From an uncultured Bacteroidales bacterium (GTDB lineage Bacteria; Bacteroidota; Bacteroidia; Bacteroidales; UBA932): DNA of 57,311 nt. The notes below the pieces were generated by a model. That model saw only the letters and a program-made list of their open reading frames with translations. It did not search any database and was not told where the DNA came from. Shown in pieces: positions 44,529 to 52,216 of the stretch. Within the stretch, counting starts at the first letter, position 1. The number at the start of each line of letters is the position of its first letter. The translations under genes were made by a program, and so were the position numbers. Location: NCBI GenBank assembly GCA_946545765.1, contig CAMNNS010000001.1, positions 1 to 57,311 of the forward strand, read 5' to 3'.

Positions 44529-45002
44529 CTATTTATAAGATATTACTATTTTATTCTCTTTAAAATATTTTGAAAGTTTGGCAAGTTCAAAATCTTCCGA
44601 ACTTCTCATTTTCTGTTTTTGAACCTTTGTAATATCATTTTCACCGATAAGATGTAAAATACCATGCACTATAACTCTACAAAGTTCACTTTCAAATCGC
44701 TGAGGATAAGGCTGCTCATAAAGTAAAGAGTTTTTTAAAACACTATCTACACTAATATAAAGATCTGCTATTAACTTTTTTTTGTTAAAATCCTCAGTAT
44801 AATCAAAAGTTATAATATCTGTATAATAGTTGTGTCGCAAGGAAGAAATGTTGAGTTTTAAAAGGTCTTCATCAGAGAGAAAAATTATGTTAATAGTACC
44901 ACAAGAAAAACCTCTCTCTGTAAGAAGGTTGTTTAGCCATTGTTTTAATATCAACTTTCCCGACAACTTAAAATCTATATCTTTATTTATAAAGTAAAAC
45001 AT
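44529..45002 (-). CDS. ybeY: Endoribonuclease YbeY
   Basis: This 157-residue metal-dependent RNase acts in 16S rRNA maturation and ribosome quality control. The core is visible: NIIFLSDEDLLKLNISSLRHNYYTDIITFDY, ADLYISVDSV and VIVHGILHLIGEND. The metal motif is normally HxxxHxxxxxH; here the first two histidines are present and the third position is Asp (HGILHLIGEND). To my knowledge related Bacteroidota proteins also have Asp there, so this is probably a lineage trait. Co-transcribed with mnmG. Confidence 0.88.
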   Translation of the reverse strand: MFYFINKDIDFKLSGKLILKQWLNNLLTERGFSCGTINIIFLSDEDLLKLNISSLRHNYYTDIITFDYTEDFNKKKLIADLYISVDSVLKNSLLYEQPYPQRFESELCRVIVHGILHLIGENDITKVQKQKMRSSEDFELAKLSKYFKENKIVISYK

Positions 45003-45025
45003 TGATGTTTTATTGACTTTTGAAT

Positions 45026-45057
45026 ATTGTTAATTAGTAAAGTGATTTATAAATTTG
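45026..45057 (+). promoter_or_regulatory. Promoter of mdh
   Basis: ATTG at 45026-45029, a 20-base spacer and TAAATTTG at 45050-45057. The expected leader is about 60 bases and includes a short inverted repeat CACAAAGG...CCTTGTG (45062-45080). Confidence 0.55.
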
Positions 45058-45126
45058 TCCCCACAAAGGAAAATCCTTGTGCAAAATTAAAAAGATATAT
45101 TTATTACAAAATAAAAAGAGAAAATT

Positions 45127-46068
45127 ATGGCTAAAATATCCGTTATCGGTGCTGGTAATGTTGGTGCTTCTTGTGTAGAAGCAATGCTTCATCTAAATTT
45201 CTGCTCAGAAATTGTATTACTTGATATTAAAGAGGGAATTGCTGAAGGAAAAGCAATGGATATGATGCAAGCATCAAAACAATATGGTTCTAATACACAA
45301 ATTATTGGTGTAACAAACGATTATTCAAAGACAGCAAATTCAGAAGTTATAATTATTACATCGGGAATGCCAAGAAAACCTGGTATGACCCGAGAAGAAC
45401 TTATTGGTGTTAATGCAAAGATTGTAACTTCGGTTACAGAGAATGTACTAAAATATTCTCCTAAAGCAATACTAATGGTTATTGCAAACCCTATGGACCC
45501 AATGACATATCTTGCATTAAAGAAAAACAATTTGCCTAAAAATCAGGTTGTTGGAATGGGTGGGCAATTAGATTCAAGCAGATTTACTTATTATCTTGCA
45601 CAAGCAATTGGTTGCCCTATGAGTGATATTGAGTGTATGGTAATTGGTGGTCATGGGGACACAACTATGATTCCACTTATCAGATTTGCAACATATAAGG
45701 GGATACCTGTTACAGAGATTTTGTCAAAAGAACAATGTGAAAAAGTTGTTGCAGATACTATGGTTGGTGGAGCAACACTTACAAAATTACTTGGAACATC
45801 TGCATGGTATGCACCTGGAATGAGTGCGGCATCTATGGCTAAATCTATAGTAATGAATGAGAATAGAGTGTTTCCTTGTTGCTGTTATTTAGAGGGGCAA
45901 TATGGAGAAAACGACCTTTGCATTGGCGTCCCTGCTACACTTGGTAAAAACGGATGGGAGAAAATTTTAGAACTTAATTTAAACGAGGAAGAAAAAGCTC
46001 TATTTAAAAAGAGTGCAGATGCAACAAGAAATACTGCCTCTATCCTAAAAGAGATGAACCTCGTATAA
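45127..46068 (+). CDS. mdh: Malate dehydrogenase
   Basis: The 313-residue NAD-dependent enzyme interconverts malate and oxaloacetate. GAGNVGASCVEAM gives the Rossmann loop (residues 8-20); D33 in LLDIKEG binds NAD. The loop MPRKPGMTRE with its arginines marks malate rather than lactate as substrate, and the catalytic histidine is H176 in VIGGHGDTTMIP. It is of the LDH-like MDH type common in Bacteroidota. With fumarate reductase at 48.7-51.5 kb it can form the reductive branch from oxaloacetate to succinate; fumarase is not in the window. Confidence 0.96.
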   Translation: MAKISVIGAGNVGASCVEAMLHLNFCSEIVLLDIKEGIAEGKAMDMMQASKQYGSNTQIIGVTNDYSKTANSEVIIITSGMPRKPGMTREELIGVNAKIVTSVTENVLKYSPKAILMVIANPMDPMTYLALKKNNLPKNQVVGMGGQLDSSRFTYYLAQAIGCPMSDIECMVIGGHGDTTMIPLIRFATYKGIPVTEILSKEQCEKVVADTMVGGATLTKLLGTSAWYAPGMSAASMAKSIVMNENRVFPCCCYLEGQYGENDLCIGVPATLGKNGWEKILELNLNEEEKALFKKSADATRNTASILKEMNLV

Positions 46069-46135
46069 ATAGTAATTAAATAACTTAAAAATATAATAAA
46101 CTTTCTCTGCTAAACAGAGACTAAAAACAAAAATT

Positions 46136-46828
46136 ATGGAATACAAGAAATCACCTAAAGCAAATCTTGAGAACAAAAAGGTTTTGTTCAGAGAGATAGG
46201 TCTTATTGCTGCTCTTTTACTTGTATTAGGTGCTTTTGAATGGAGTACTTATGAAAAAGCCGATTCGGGCTTTGATCAAACAACTGCAGTAGTAATAGAA
46301 GAAGAGACTGTGCCTATTACACAAGACACACCTCCTCCTCCACCAGAAGAGATTAAAGAGCCTGTTATAACAGAGGAACTTGAAATTGTAGATGACGATA
46401 TTAAAGTTAATACAGACTTCATAAGTTCTGATGATAGTAACAAACCTATAGAGGTTAAGGCTTATGTTGAGGCTAATCAAGAAGATGAAGAAGAGGCTGA
46501 GGATGTTATTATCCCTTATGTTGCAGTAGAGCAAAAACCCCTATTCAATGGAAAAGATGCTAATGCATTTGGAGAGTGGGTATATAGCCAACTTAAATAT
46601 CCAGAAGAGGCTACAGAAAACAATATTCAAGGTAGAGTTATGATTCAGTTCACAATAGATCGCGATGGAAGTGTAAAAGATGTAAAAGTTTTAAGAGGTG
46701 TTCACCCTTCTTTAGATAAAGAGGCTGTAAGAATCATATCTTCTTCTCCAAAATGGACCCCAGGAAAACAGAGAAATCGTCCTGCAAAGGTTAGATATAA
46801 TTTCCCGATACAATTTGTTCTTAGATAA
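46136..46828 (+). CDS. TonB-family energy-transducing protein
   Basis: The 230 residues begin with a short cytoplasmic part, a single membrane helix (about residues 22-42, REIGLIAALLLVLGAFEW), an acidic and proline-rich periplasmic spacer (PPPPPEEIKEP, DEEEAEDV) and a C-terminal TonB domain: GRVMIQFTIDRDGSVKDVKV, LDKEAVRIISSSPKWTPGKQ and KVRYNFPIQFVLR. TonB proteins pass inner-membrane energy to outer-membrane SusC/TonB-dependent receptors. The ExbB/ExbD partners are not in the window. It follows mdh by 67 bases with no terminator of the T-tract kind between, so the two may share a transcript. Confidence 0.9.
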   Translation: MEYKKSPKANLENKKVLFREIGLIAALLLVLGAFEWSTYEKADSGFDQTTAVVIEEETVPITQDTPPPPPEEIKEPVITEELEIVDDDIKVNTDFISSDDSNKPIEVKAYVEANQEDEEEAEDVIIPYVAVEQKPLFNGKDANAFGEWVYSQLKYPEEATENNIQGRVMIQFTIDRDGSVKDVKVLRGVHPSLDKEAVRIISSSPKWTPGKQRNRPAKVRYNFPIQFVLR

Positions 46829-46855
46829 TTAGATGCATATCGGAAAAGATATAAA

Positions 46856-46897
46856 TAACCCCGGAAGTATTTGTTATGCTTTCGGGGTTTCTTTTTT
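46856..46897 (+). terminator. Intrinsic terminator after the tonB-like gene
   Basis: AACCCCGGAAG (46857-46867) pairs with CTTTCGGGGTT (46879-46889), then TCTTTTTT. The reverse strand also has a T-rich flank, so it may serve hflX from the other side. Confidence 0.8.
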
Positions 46898-46906
46898 ATT
46901 CAAAGC

Positions 46907-48133
46907 TTATTCTTCAAAATTTTGCCACAAAAAATCATTAAAAGGATACCTGCCTTTTATAGTTTGACTTACCATTTTATAAAGGTCATTTCTAAGTTTA
47001 TCTATGCCTATTTTGTTTCTTGCTGATATAAAAATAGCGGGGATAATTTTACCATTTTTTTCATGTCTCTTCCATTGATTCTCCAATTCTTTTAGACTCA
47101 TATTACCCGGTTTATCTTCTACTAAGTCATATTCAGATTTTTGTTTATATGTATAAGCATCTATTTTATTGAAAACCATAAATATCGGTTTATCGCCTGC
47201 CCCTATCTCTTCTAAAGTATTATTAACAACCTTTATCTGATCTTCAAAATTTGGATGGGAAACATCTATCACATGAATCAAAAAATCTGATTCTCTTACC
47301 TCATCTAATGTACTTTTAAATGATTCAACTAATTGGTGAGGTAGTTTTCTTATAAAACCAACCGTATCGCTTAAAAGAAAGGGAATATTCTCTATAACTA
47401 CTTTACGAACGGTTGTATCTAAGGTGGCAAATAATTTATTTTCTGCAAAGACATTACTCTTTGACAATAAGTTCATTATTGTACTCTTTCCAACATTCGT
47501 ATAGCCTACTAAAGAGACTCTTACCATTCTCCCCCTATTCCCCCTCTGCACTGCCATTTGCTTATCTATTTTTTTAAGTTGCTCTTTAAGCAAACTTATC
47601 TTATCCATCACGATACGCTTGTCTGTTTCAAGCTGCTTCTCTCCCGAACCTCCACGAGTTCCCCTACCACCTCTCTGTCTTTCTAAGTGGGTCCACATTC
47701 CTGTTAAGCGAGGCAAAATGTATTGATACCTTGCAAGTTGCACCTGTGTTTTAGCATAGGCTGTTTGAGCCCTTAGATTAAAAATATCTAAAATCAATGA
47801 TGTTCTATCTAAAATTGGGCATTTTAGTTCTTTCTCTAAATTTCTCACTTGTGCCCCTGTTAGTTCATCATCAAATATTGCAAGGTTTATCTCATTCTCT
47901 GCAATATAATTTGCAATTTCTTCAATTTTTCCGCTTCCCACATAAGTTCGTGAGTTTGGAAATTCAAGTCGTTGATAAAATCTTTCTATTGTTTCTATCC
48001 CTGCGGTTAAGGCTAAAAATTGCAACTCATCAAGATACTCTTTTGCTTCAAAATCTGTAACTCCCTGTGTTATAGCACTTACAAGTATTGCTCTTTCTTC
48101 TCGCTCTTGTTGGATTGTTTTTATTTGAGACAT
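46907..48133 (-). CDS. hflX: GTPase HflX
   Basis: This 408-residue ribosome-associated GTPase splits stalled ribosomes. An N-terminal HflX domain (FYQRLEFPNSRTYVGSGKIEEI, FDDELTGAQVRNLEKEL) is followed by a glycine-rich linker (ERQRGGRGTRGGSGEKQLETD) and the G domain: G1 GYTNVGKS at 210-217, G3 DTVGFIRKLPHQLVESF and G4 FNKID. Complete and typical. It converges with the tonB-like gene. Confidence 0.95.
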   Translation of the reverse strand: MSQIKTIQQEREERAILVSAITQGVTDFEAKEYLDELQFLALTAGIETIERFYQRLEFPNSRTYVGSGKIEEIANYIAENEINLAIFDDELTGAQVRNLEKELKCPILDRTSLILDIFNLRAQTAYAKTQVQLARYQYILPRLTGMWTHLERQRGGRGTRGGSGEKQLETDKRIVMDKISLLKEQLKKIDKQMAVQRGNRGRMVRVSLVGYTNVGKSTIMNLLSKSNVFAENKLFATLDTTVRKVVIENIPFLLSDTVGFIRKLPHQLVESFKSTLDEVRESDFLIHVIDVSHPNFEDQIKVVNNTLEEIGAGDKPIFMVFNKIDAYTYKQKSEYDLVEDKPGNMSLKELENQWKRHEKNGKIIPAIFISARNKIGIDKLRNDLYKMVSQTIKGRYPFNDFLWQNFEE

Positions 48134-48198
48134 TTACTTTACTAATTTTTTGCAAGTTAATGCTTCTATAGAAAAAGTTTCCTATCTTTTTTATTTTG

Positions 48199-48546
48199 CT
48201 AATATTTAGGATTTTTGCCAAAACGATTTGCCCCTTTCTCTCCCTCTAAACATGCCCAATAAATCCAAATAATAGGACCTACTAATGGAATAAAGTTTAT
48301 AAAGATATATCCTCCTCCCTTACCAATATCATGTAATCTACGAACCGACACTGCTAAAACTGGCAAAAGAAGGAGAAGGGCACCTATTTCTGAAACTGTT
48401 GTAGAAATTAATCGCAATATTATTTGTAATACTATTACAAAAAGATAAAACCACCAATATTCACTTCTTCTTGCTCTTCCTTTAAAATCTACATACTTTG
48501 TGAAGCAAGTCTTTACAGCTTCTTGAAATTTCATTTGTTTTTCCAT
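48199..48546 (-). CDS. DUF805 membrane protein
   Basis: The 115-residue protein begins with a short cytoplasmic segment (KYVDFKGRARRSEYWWFYLF), which is the DUF805 signature, followed by three or four membrane helices and RRLHDIGKGGGYIFI. Function unknown; the family is widespread in bacteria. It is 65 bases upstream of hflX in the same direction. Confidence 0.88.
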   Translation of the reverse strand: MEKQMKFQEAVKTCFTKYVDFKGRARRSEYWWFYLFVIVLQIILRLISTTVSEIGALLLLLPVLAVSVRRLHDIGKGGGYIFINFIPLVGPIIWIYWACLEGEKGANRFGKNPKY

Positions 48547-48663
48547 AGTAAATAATCTTAAATTTAGTTTCTCAATTTTATACCACTAATTTACTATTGA
48601 TTTTTTAATTTTACACACTTTTTTATCCTTAAGTACTTTTATTTTTTACAAAAAGGGACTCAA

Positions 48664-48707
48664 TGGAGAATAAAAAAGAGATGTCCCGTTTTGGCAACAT
48701 CTCTTTT
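48664..48707 (-). terminator. Intrinsic terminator after frdB
   Basis: AAAAGAGATGT (48674-48684) and ACATCTCTTTT (48697-48707) form an 11-bp stem; on the minus strand it runs into TTTTTTATTC. It is 24 bases past the frdB stop. Confidence 0.8.
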
Positions 48708-48730
48708 GATTTGTGAGTAAAACACTATAC

Positions 48731-49561
48731 CTACTCTTTTAGCCAGCCTTTTAAGTACTCTCTGTTAAGTCTTGATATATGACTAATAGATACATGTTTA
48801 GGACATTCCATTTCACAAGCTCGAGTGTTTGTACAATTACCAAAACCAAGTTCGTCCATTTTAGCAATCATTTTTTTAGCTCTGCGAGTGCTCTCAATTT
48901 CTCCTTGAGGTAATAGGGCTAAAGAAGAAACTCTTGCCCCTACAAACAACATAGCCGAACCATTTTTACAAGTTGCCACACATGCTCCGCAACCTATACA
49001 AGAGGCAGCATCCATACTTTCGTCTGCTTTCTCTTTTGAGATAGGAATTGCATTCGCATCTTGACAAGCACCGGTTCTAACATCAACAAAACCACCAGCT
49101 TGCATAAGTTTATCTAAGGCACTTCTATCAACTACTAAGTCTTTGATAATAGGAAAAGCCGCACTTCTCCAAGGCTCAATTGTAATAGTAGAACCATCTT
49201 TAAATTTTCTCATAAAAAGCTGGCAAGTTGTAACCTCGTTTTCTGGACCATGAGCTCTTCCATTTATGTAAAGAGAACATGCTCCACAAATACCCTCCCT
49301 GCAATCGTGATCAAAACTTATTGGAAGAGGGGTGCCAGACTCTTTTGCTTTCTTATATTGTTCTCCTGAACAATCGCCAGAACCTTCGCAACCTTTACTA
49401 AATGCTACAGGGTCTGCGTTCTGAGAAACAAGCTGATCGTTAAGTATATCTAACATCTCAAGGAAAGAAGAATCAGGACTGATATTTTCTACCTTGTATG
49501 TCTCAAAATGCCCTTTAGACTTGGCATTTTTTTGTCTCCATACTTTTATATTAAAATTCAT
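48731..49561 (-). CDS. frdB: Fumarate reductase / succinate dehydrogenase iron-sulfur subunit
   Basis: The 276 residues carry the three Fe-S cluster motifs: the 2Fe-2S ligands in CREGICGACSLYING, the 4Fe-4S ligands in CIGCGACVATC, and the 3Fe-4S ligands in NCTNTRACEMECPKH. The protein carries electrons between the flavin subunit and a membrane cytochrome. It is of the Bacteroidota/epsilon type with an insertion around DPVAFSKGCEGSGDCSGEQY. It lies 3 bases after frdA. No cytochrome b gene adjoins the pair. Confidence 0.93.
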   Translation of the reverse strand: MNFNIKVWRQKNAKSKGHFETYKVENISPDSSFLEMLDILNDQLVSQNADPVAFSKGCEGSGDCSGEQYKKAKESGTPLPISFDHDCREGICGACSLYINGRAHGPENEVTTCQLFMRKFKDGSTITIEPWRSAAFPIIKDLVVDRSALDKLMQAGGFVDVRTGACQDANAIPISKEKADESMDAASCIGCGACVATCKNGSAMLFVGARVSSLALLPQGEIESTRRAKKMIAKMDELGFGNCTNTRACEMECPKHVSISHISRLNREYLKGWLKE

Positions 49562-49564
49562 AGA

Positions 49565-51514
49565 CTAATCTTTATAATTTCTTGTTGCTACTTTTATTCC
49601 TTCATATACAAGAGGTTCTTTATGTAGTTCTGGTTCAGCATTTTCTCCTTTATATTCCCATGCTGCAACATACATAAAGTTTTGGTCGTCTCTTTTTGCT
49701 TCTCCCTCTTCTGTTTGCATCTCTTCTCTAAAATGACCACCACAAGACTCTTTTCTTTGAAGAGCATCTCTTGCCATTAAGTCTCCTATTTCAAAGAAAT
49801 CTGCAAGGCGTAATGCTTTTTCTAACTCTTGGTTAAATTCCTCATTTTCACCTGCAACATATACATTCTTCCAAAATTCCTCTTTTAATTTTGCTATCTC
49901 TTCTATCGCCTTTTTAAGCCCCTCTTCTGTTCTTCCCATGCCTACATATTCCCACATAATATTTCCTAACTCTTTATGTAGTTGATCTGGCGATTTCTTC
50001 CCTTTTATAGAGAACAATTTTGCTATCCTGTCTTTAACAGCTTTTTCTGCTTGTTCAAACTCTGGAGCATTTGTGTCGGTTTTCGCCTCTTGGATTTTAC
50101 TTGATAGATAATTTCCTATTGTATAAGGAAGTATAAAATATCCATCTGCCAAGCCTTGCATTAGTGCCGAAGCACCCAAACGGTTTCCTCCATGGTCTGA
50201 GAAGTTTGCCTCACCGATAGCATAAAGTCCAGGAATTGTTGTTTGTAAATCATAATCTACCCAAAGACCACCCATTGTATAGTGAATTGCTGGATAAATC
50301 ATCATTGGCTCTTTATAAGCATCTACATCTGTAATTTCTTCGTACATCTGGAATAGGTTTCCATATCTCTCTCTGATTTTATCCTCTCCTAATCTTTCTA
50401 TTGCACTCTTGAAATCTAAAAATACAGCCCTACCTGTCTCATTTACACCAAATCCGGCATCACATCTCTCTTTTGCAGCTCTTGAAGCAATATCTCTTGG
50501 AACAAGATTTCCAAAAGCAGGATACCTCCTTTCCAAATAATAATCTCTCCTCTCTTCTGGTATTTGAGATGCCTTTATTTCACCTTTTCTTAACTTTTCT
50601 ACATCTTCCTTATGCTTTGGAACCCAAATTCTTCCGTCATTTCTTAAAGACTCACTCATAAGGGTAAGTTTTGATTGTTGGGTTCCGTGGACAGGGATAC
50701 ATGTTGGGTGTATTTGGGCAAAACATGGGTTTCCAAAATAAGCCCCTTTCTTATAACATTGCCAAGCTGCAGACCCGTTACTATTCATTGCATTTGTCGA
50801 GAGGAAATATACATTTCCATAACCTCCTGTTGCAATTACAACGGCGTGAGCTCCAAACCTTTCTATTTTTCCTGTAGAAATGTCTCTTGCAATAATTCCT
50901 TTAGCCTGACCGTTTATCAAAACTAAATCTAACATTTCATGTCTTGGATAAGACTTAACAGTACCTGCTGCAACTTCCTTGTTTAAAGAAGCATACGCTC
51001 CAAGCAATAGTTGCTGACCGGTTTGTCCTCTGGCATAAAATGTTCTACTAACTTGTGCTCCTCCAAATGAACGGTTTGCAAGAAGTCCACCATATTCTCT
51101 TGCGAACGGAACTCCTTGAGCAACACATTGGTCTATAATACTATTACTAACCTCCGCTAATCTGTAAACATTAGCTTCTCTACTTCTAAAATCGCCACCT
51201 TTAACAGTGTCAACAAAGAGTCTGAAAATAGAGTCGTTGTCGTTCTGATAATTCTTAGCAGCATTTATACCGCCTTGAGCAGCAATAGAGTGGGCTCTTC
51301 TTGGAGAGTCGCTGATGCAAAAGATTTTTACATTATATCCCATTTCTCCTAAAGATGCTGCTGCAGAGGCTCCTGCAAGCCCTGTTCCTACTACTATAAT
51401 TTCTAATTTTCTTTTGTTCGCAGGGCTAACAACCTTAATCTCAGCTTTCCGCTTGCTCCACTTTTCCGAAAGTGGACCTTCGGGTATATGAGAAATCAAT
51501 TTTGTATCTGTCAT
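49565..51514 (-). CDS. frdA: Fumarate reductase / succinate dehydrogenase flavoprotein subunit
   Basis: The 649 residues include the FAD loop [20 protein letters not shown], the flavin-attachment histidine in [17 protein letters not shown], the capping region and active-site arginines in [20 protein letters not shown] and [41 protein letters not shown]. It catalyses fumarate reduction or succinate oxidation. In the usual Bacteroidota order a cytochrome b subunit gene stands directly upstream; here only a 116-base gap and the divergent DUF4251 gene are found. Confidence 0.95.
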   Translation of the reverse strand: MTDTKLISHIPEGPLSEKWSKRKAEIKVVSPANKRKLEIIVVGTGLAGASAAASLGEMGYNVKIFCISDSPRRAHSIAAQGGINAAKNYQNDNDSIFRLFVDTVKGGDFRSREANVYRLAEVSNSIIDQCVAQGVPFAREYGGLLANRSFGGAQVSRTFYARGQTGQQLLLGAYASLNKEVAAGTVKSYPRHEMLDLVLINGQAKGIIARDISTGKIERFGAHAVVIATGGYGNVYFLSTNAMNSNGSAAWQCYKKGAYFGNPCFAQIHPTCIPVHGTQQSKLTLMSESLRNDGRIWVPKHKEDVEKLRKGEIKASQIPEERRDYYLERRYPAFGNLVPRDIASRAAKERCDAGFGVNETGRAVFLDFKSAIERLGEDKIRERYGNLFQMYEEITDVDAYKEPMMIYPAIHYTMGGLWVDYDLQTTIPGLYAIGEANFSDHGGNRLGASALMQGLADGYFILPYTIGNYLSSKIQEAKTDTNAPEFEQAEKAVKDRIAKLFSIKGKKSPDQLHKELGNIMWEYVGMGRTEEGLKKAIEEIAKLKEEFWKNVYVAGENEEFNQELEKALRLADFFEIGDLMARDALQRKESCGGHFREEMQTEEGEAKRDDQNFMYVAAWEYKGENAEPELHKEPLVYEGIKVATRNYKD

Positions 51515-51595
51515 TTAATTTTGTTTAAAAAATCATTATATAAATTTCTCCACAATTTTAACCACTTTTTATTTTATTTCAAAGGTTTTATTGAT

Positions 51596-51603
51596 TATAT
51601 TTG
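51596..51603 (+). promoter_or_regulatory. -7 promoter element before the DUF4251 gene
   Basis: TATATTTG fits TAnnTTTG and lies 28 bases ahead of the ATG at 51631. No good TTG at 19-21 bases upstream. Confidence 0.4.
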
Positions 51604-51630
51604 TGCAAATGATTAAATATCTTAATTCAA

Positions 51631-52203
51631 ATGAAAAAGTTTTTCTATATCGTTTCTTGTTTTATTCTCCTTACTTTTATCTCTCCATATGCACAAGGAC
51701 AAACTAAAAAAGAGAGTAGAAAAGAGAGAAAAGAGAGAATTGCCAAAATGGTAGATGATTTGTGTTCAAAAAGAGATTTCTTTGTTGCTGTTACAAGGCT
51801 TTGCCCTAAAAATGGGGTTGCACAAAATGTTATTTATACTACAGAAAGTGGATTATACGCAGATTTTAATGTTAATCGTTTTTCGTGCGAACTTCCTTAT
51901 AATGCTACAACGATAAGAAGTAGTACTCAAGCTTATTCAACTAATGATAATCTGCATCTTAGTTCAAAAAATCAGCCTGCAACGTTCATTGGAGGATGGC
52001 AAGCAAATTATAACTGCTACAGCTATAGAACAGTCTTTTGGAACAATAATGATTCAGAGGGTGTACAAGCTGTTCAAGTTACTATCACCGTTCAGATTTA
52101 TAGAAACGGAGATATTATTATGATGGCTGAATGGCCGGGAATGGAGCCAATGACATACATGGGTTCAATTATGGATAGACCCTCTTCTGCAATAGAAGAA
52201 TAA
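51631..52203 (+). CDS. DUF4251-like secreted protein
   Basis: The 190 residues start with a signal peptide (FFYIVSCFILLTFISPYAQG, cleavage after about residue 23), then a basic helix (KKESRKERKERIAKMVDDL), then a beta-rich domain with GLYADFNVNRFSCELPYNA, TFIGGWQANYNCYSY and YMGSIMD. The pattern resembles the DUF4251 family of Bacteroidota, periplasmic or surface proteins of unknown function. It is followed 13 bases later by the hexosaminidase, so they form one unit. Confidence 0.65.
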   Translation: MKKFFYIVSCFILLTFISPYAQGQTKKESRKERKERIAKMVDDLCSKRDFFVAVTRLCPKNGVAQNVIYTTESGLYADFNVNRFSCELPYNATTIRSSTQAYSTNDNLHLSSKNQPATFIGGWQANYNCYSYRTVFWNNNDSEGVQAVQVTITVQIYRNGDIIMMAEWPGMEPMTYMGSIMDRPSSAIEE

Positions 52204-52216
52204 ATACATTACATTT

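Noticed and set aside
46104..46120. TCTCTG...CAGAGA hairpin between mdh and the tonB-like gene
   Set aside because: The stem is only 6 bp and no T tract follows, so it is not called a terminator.
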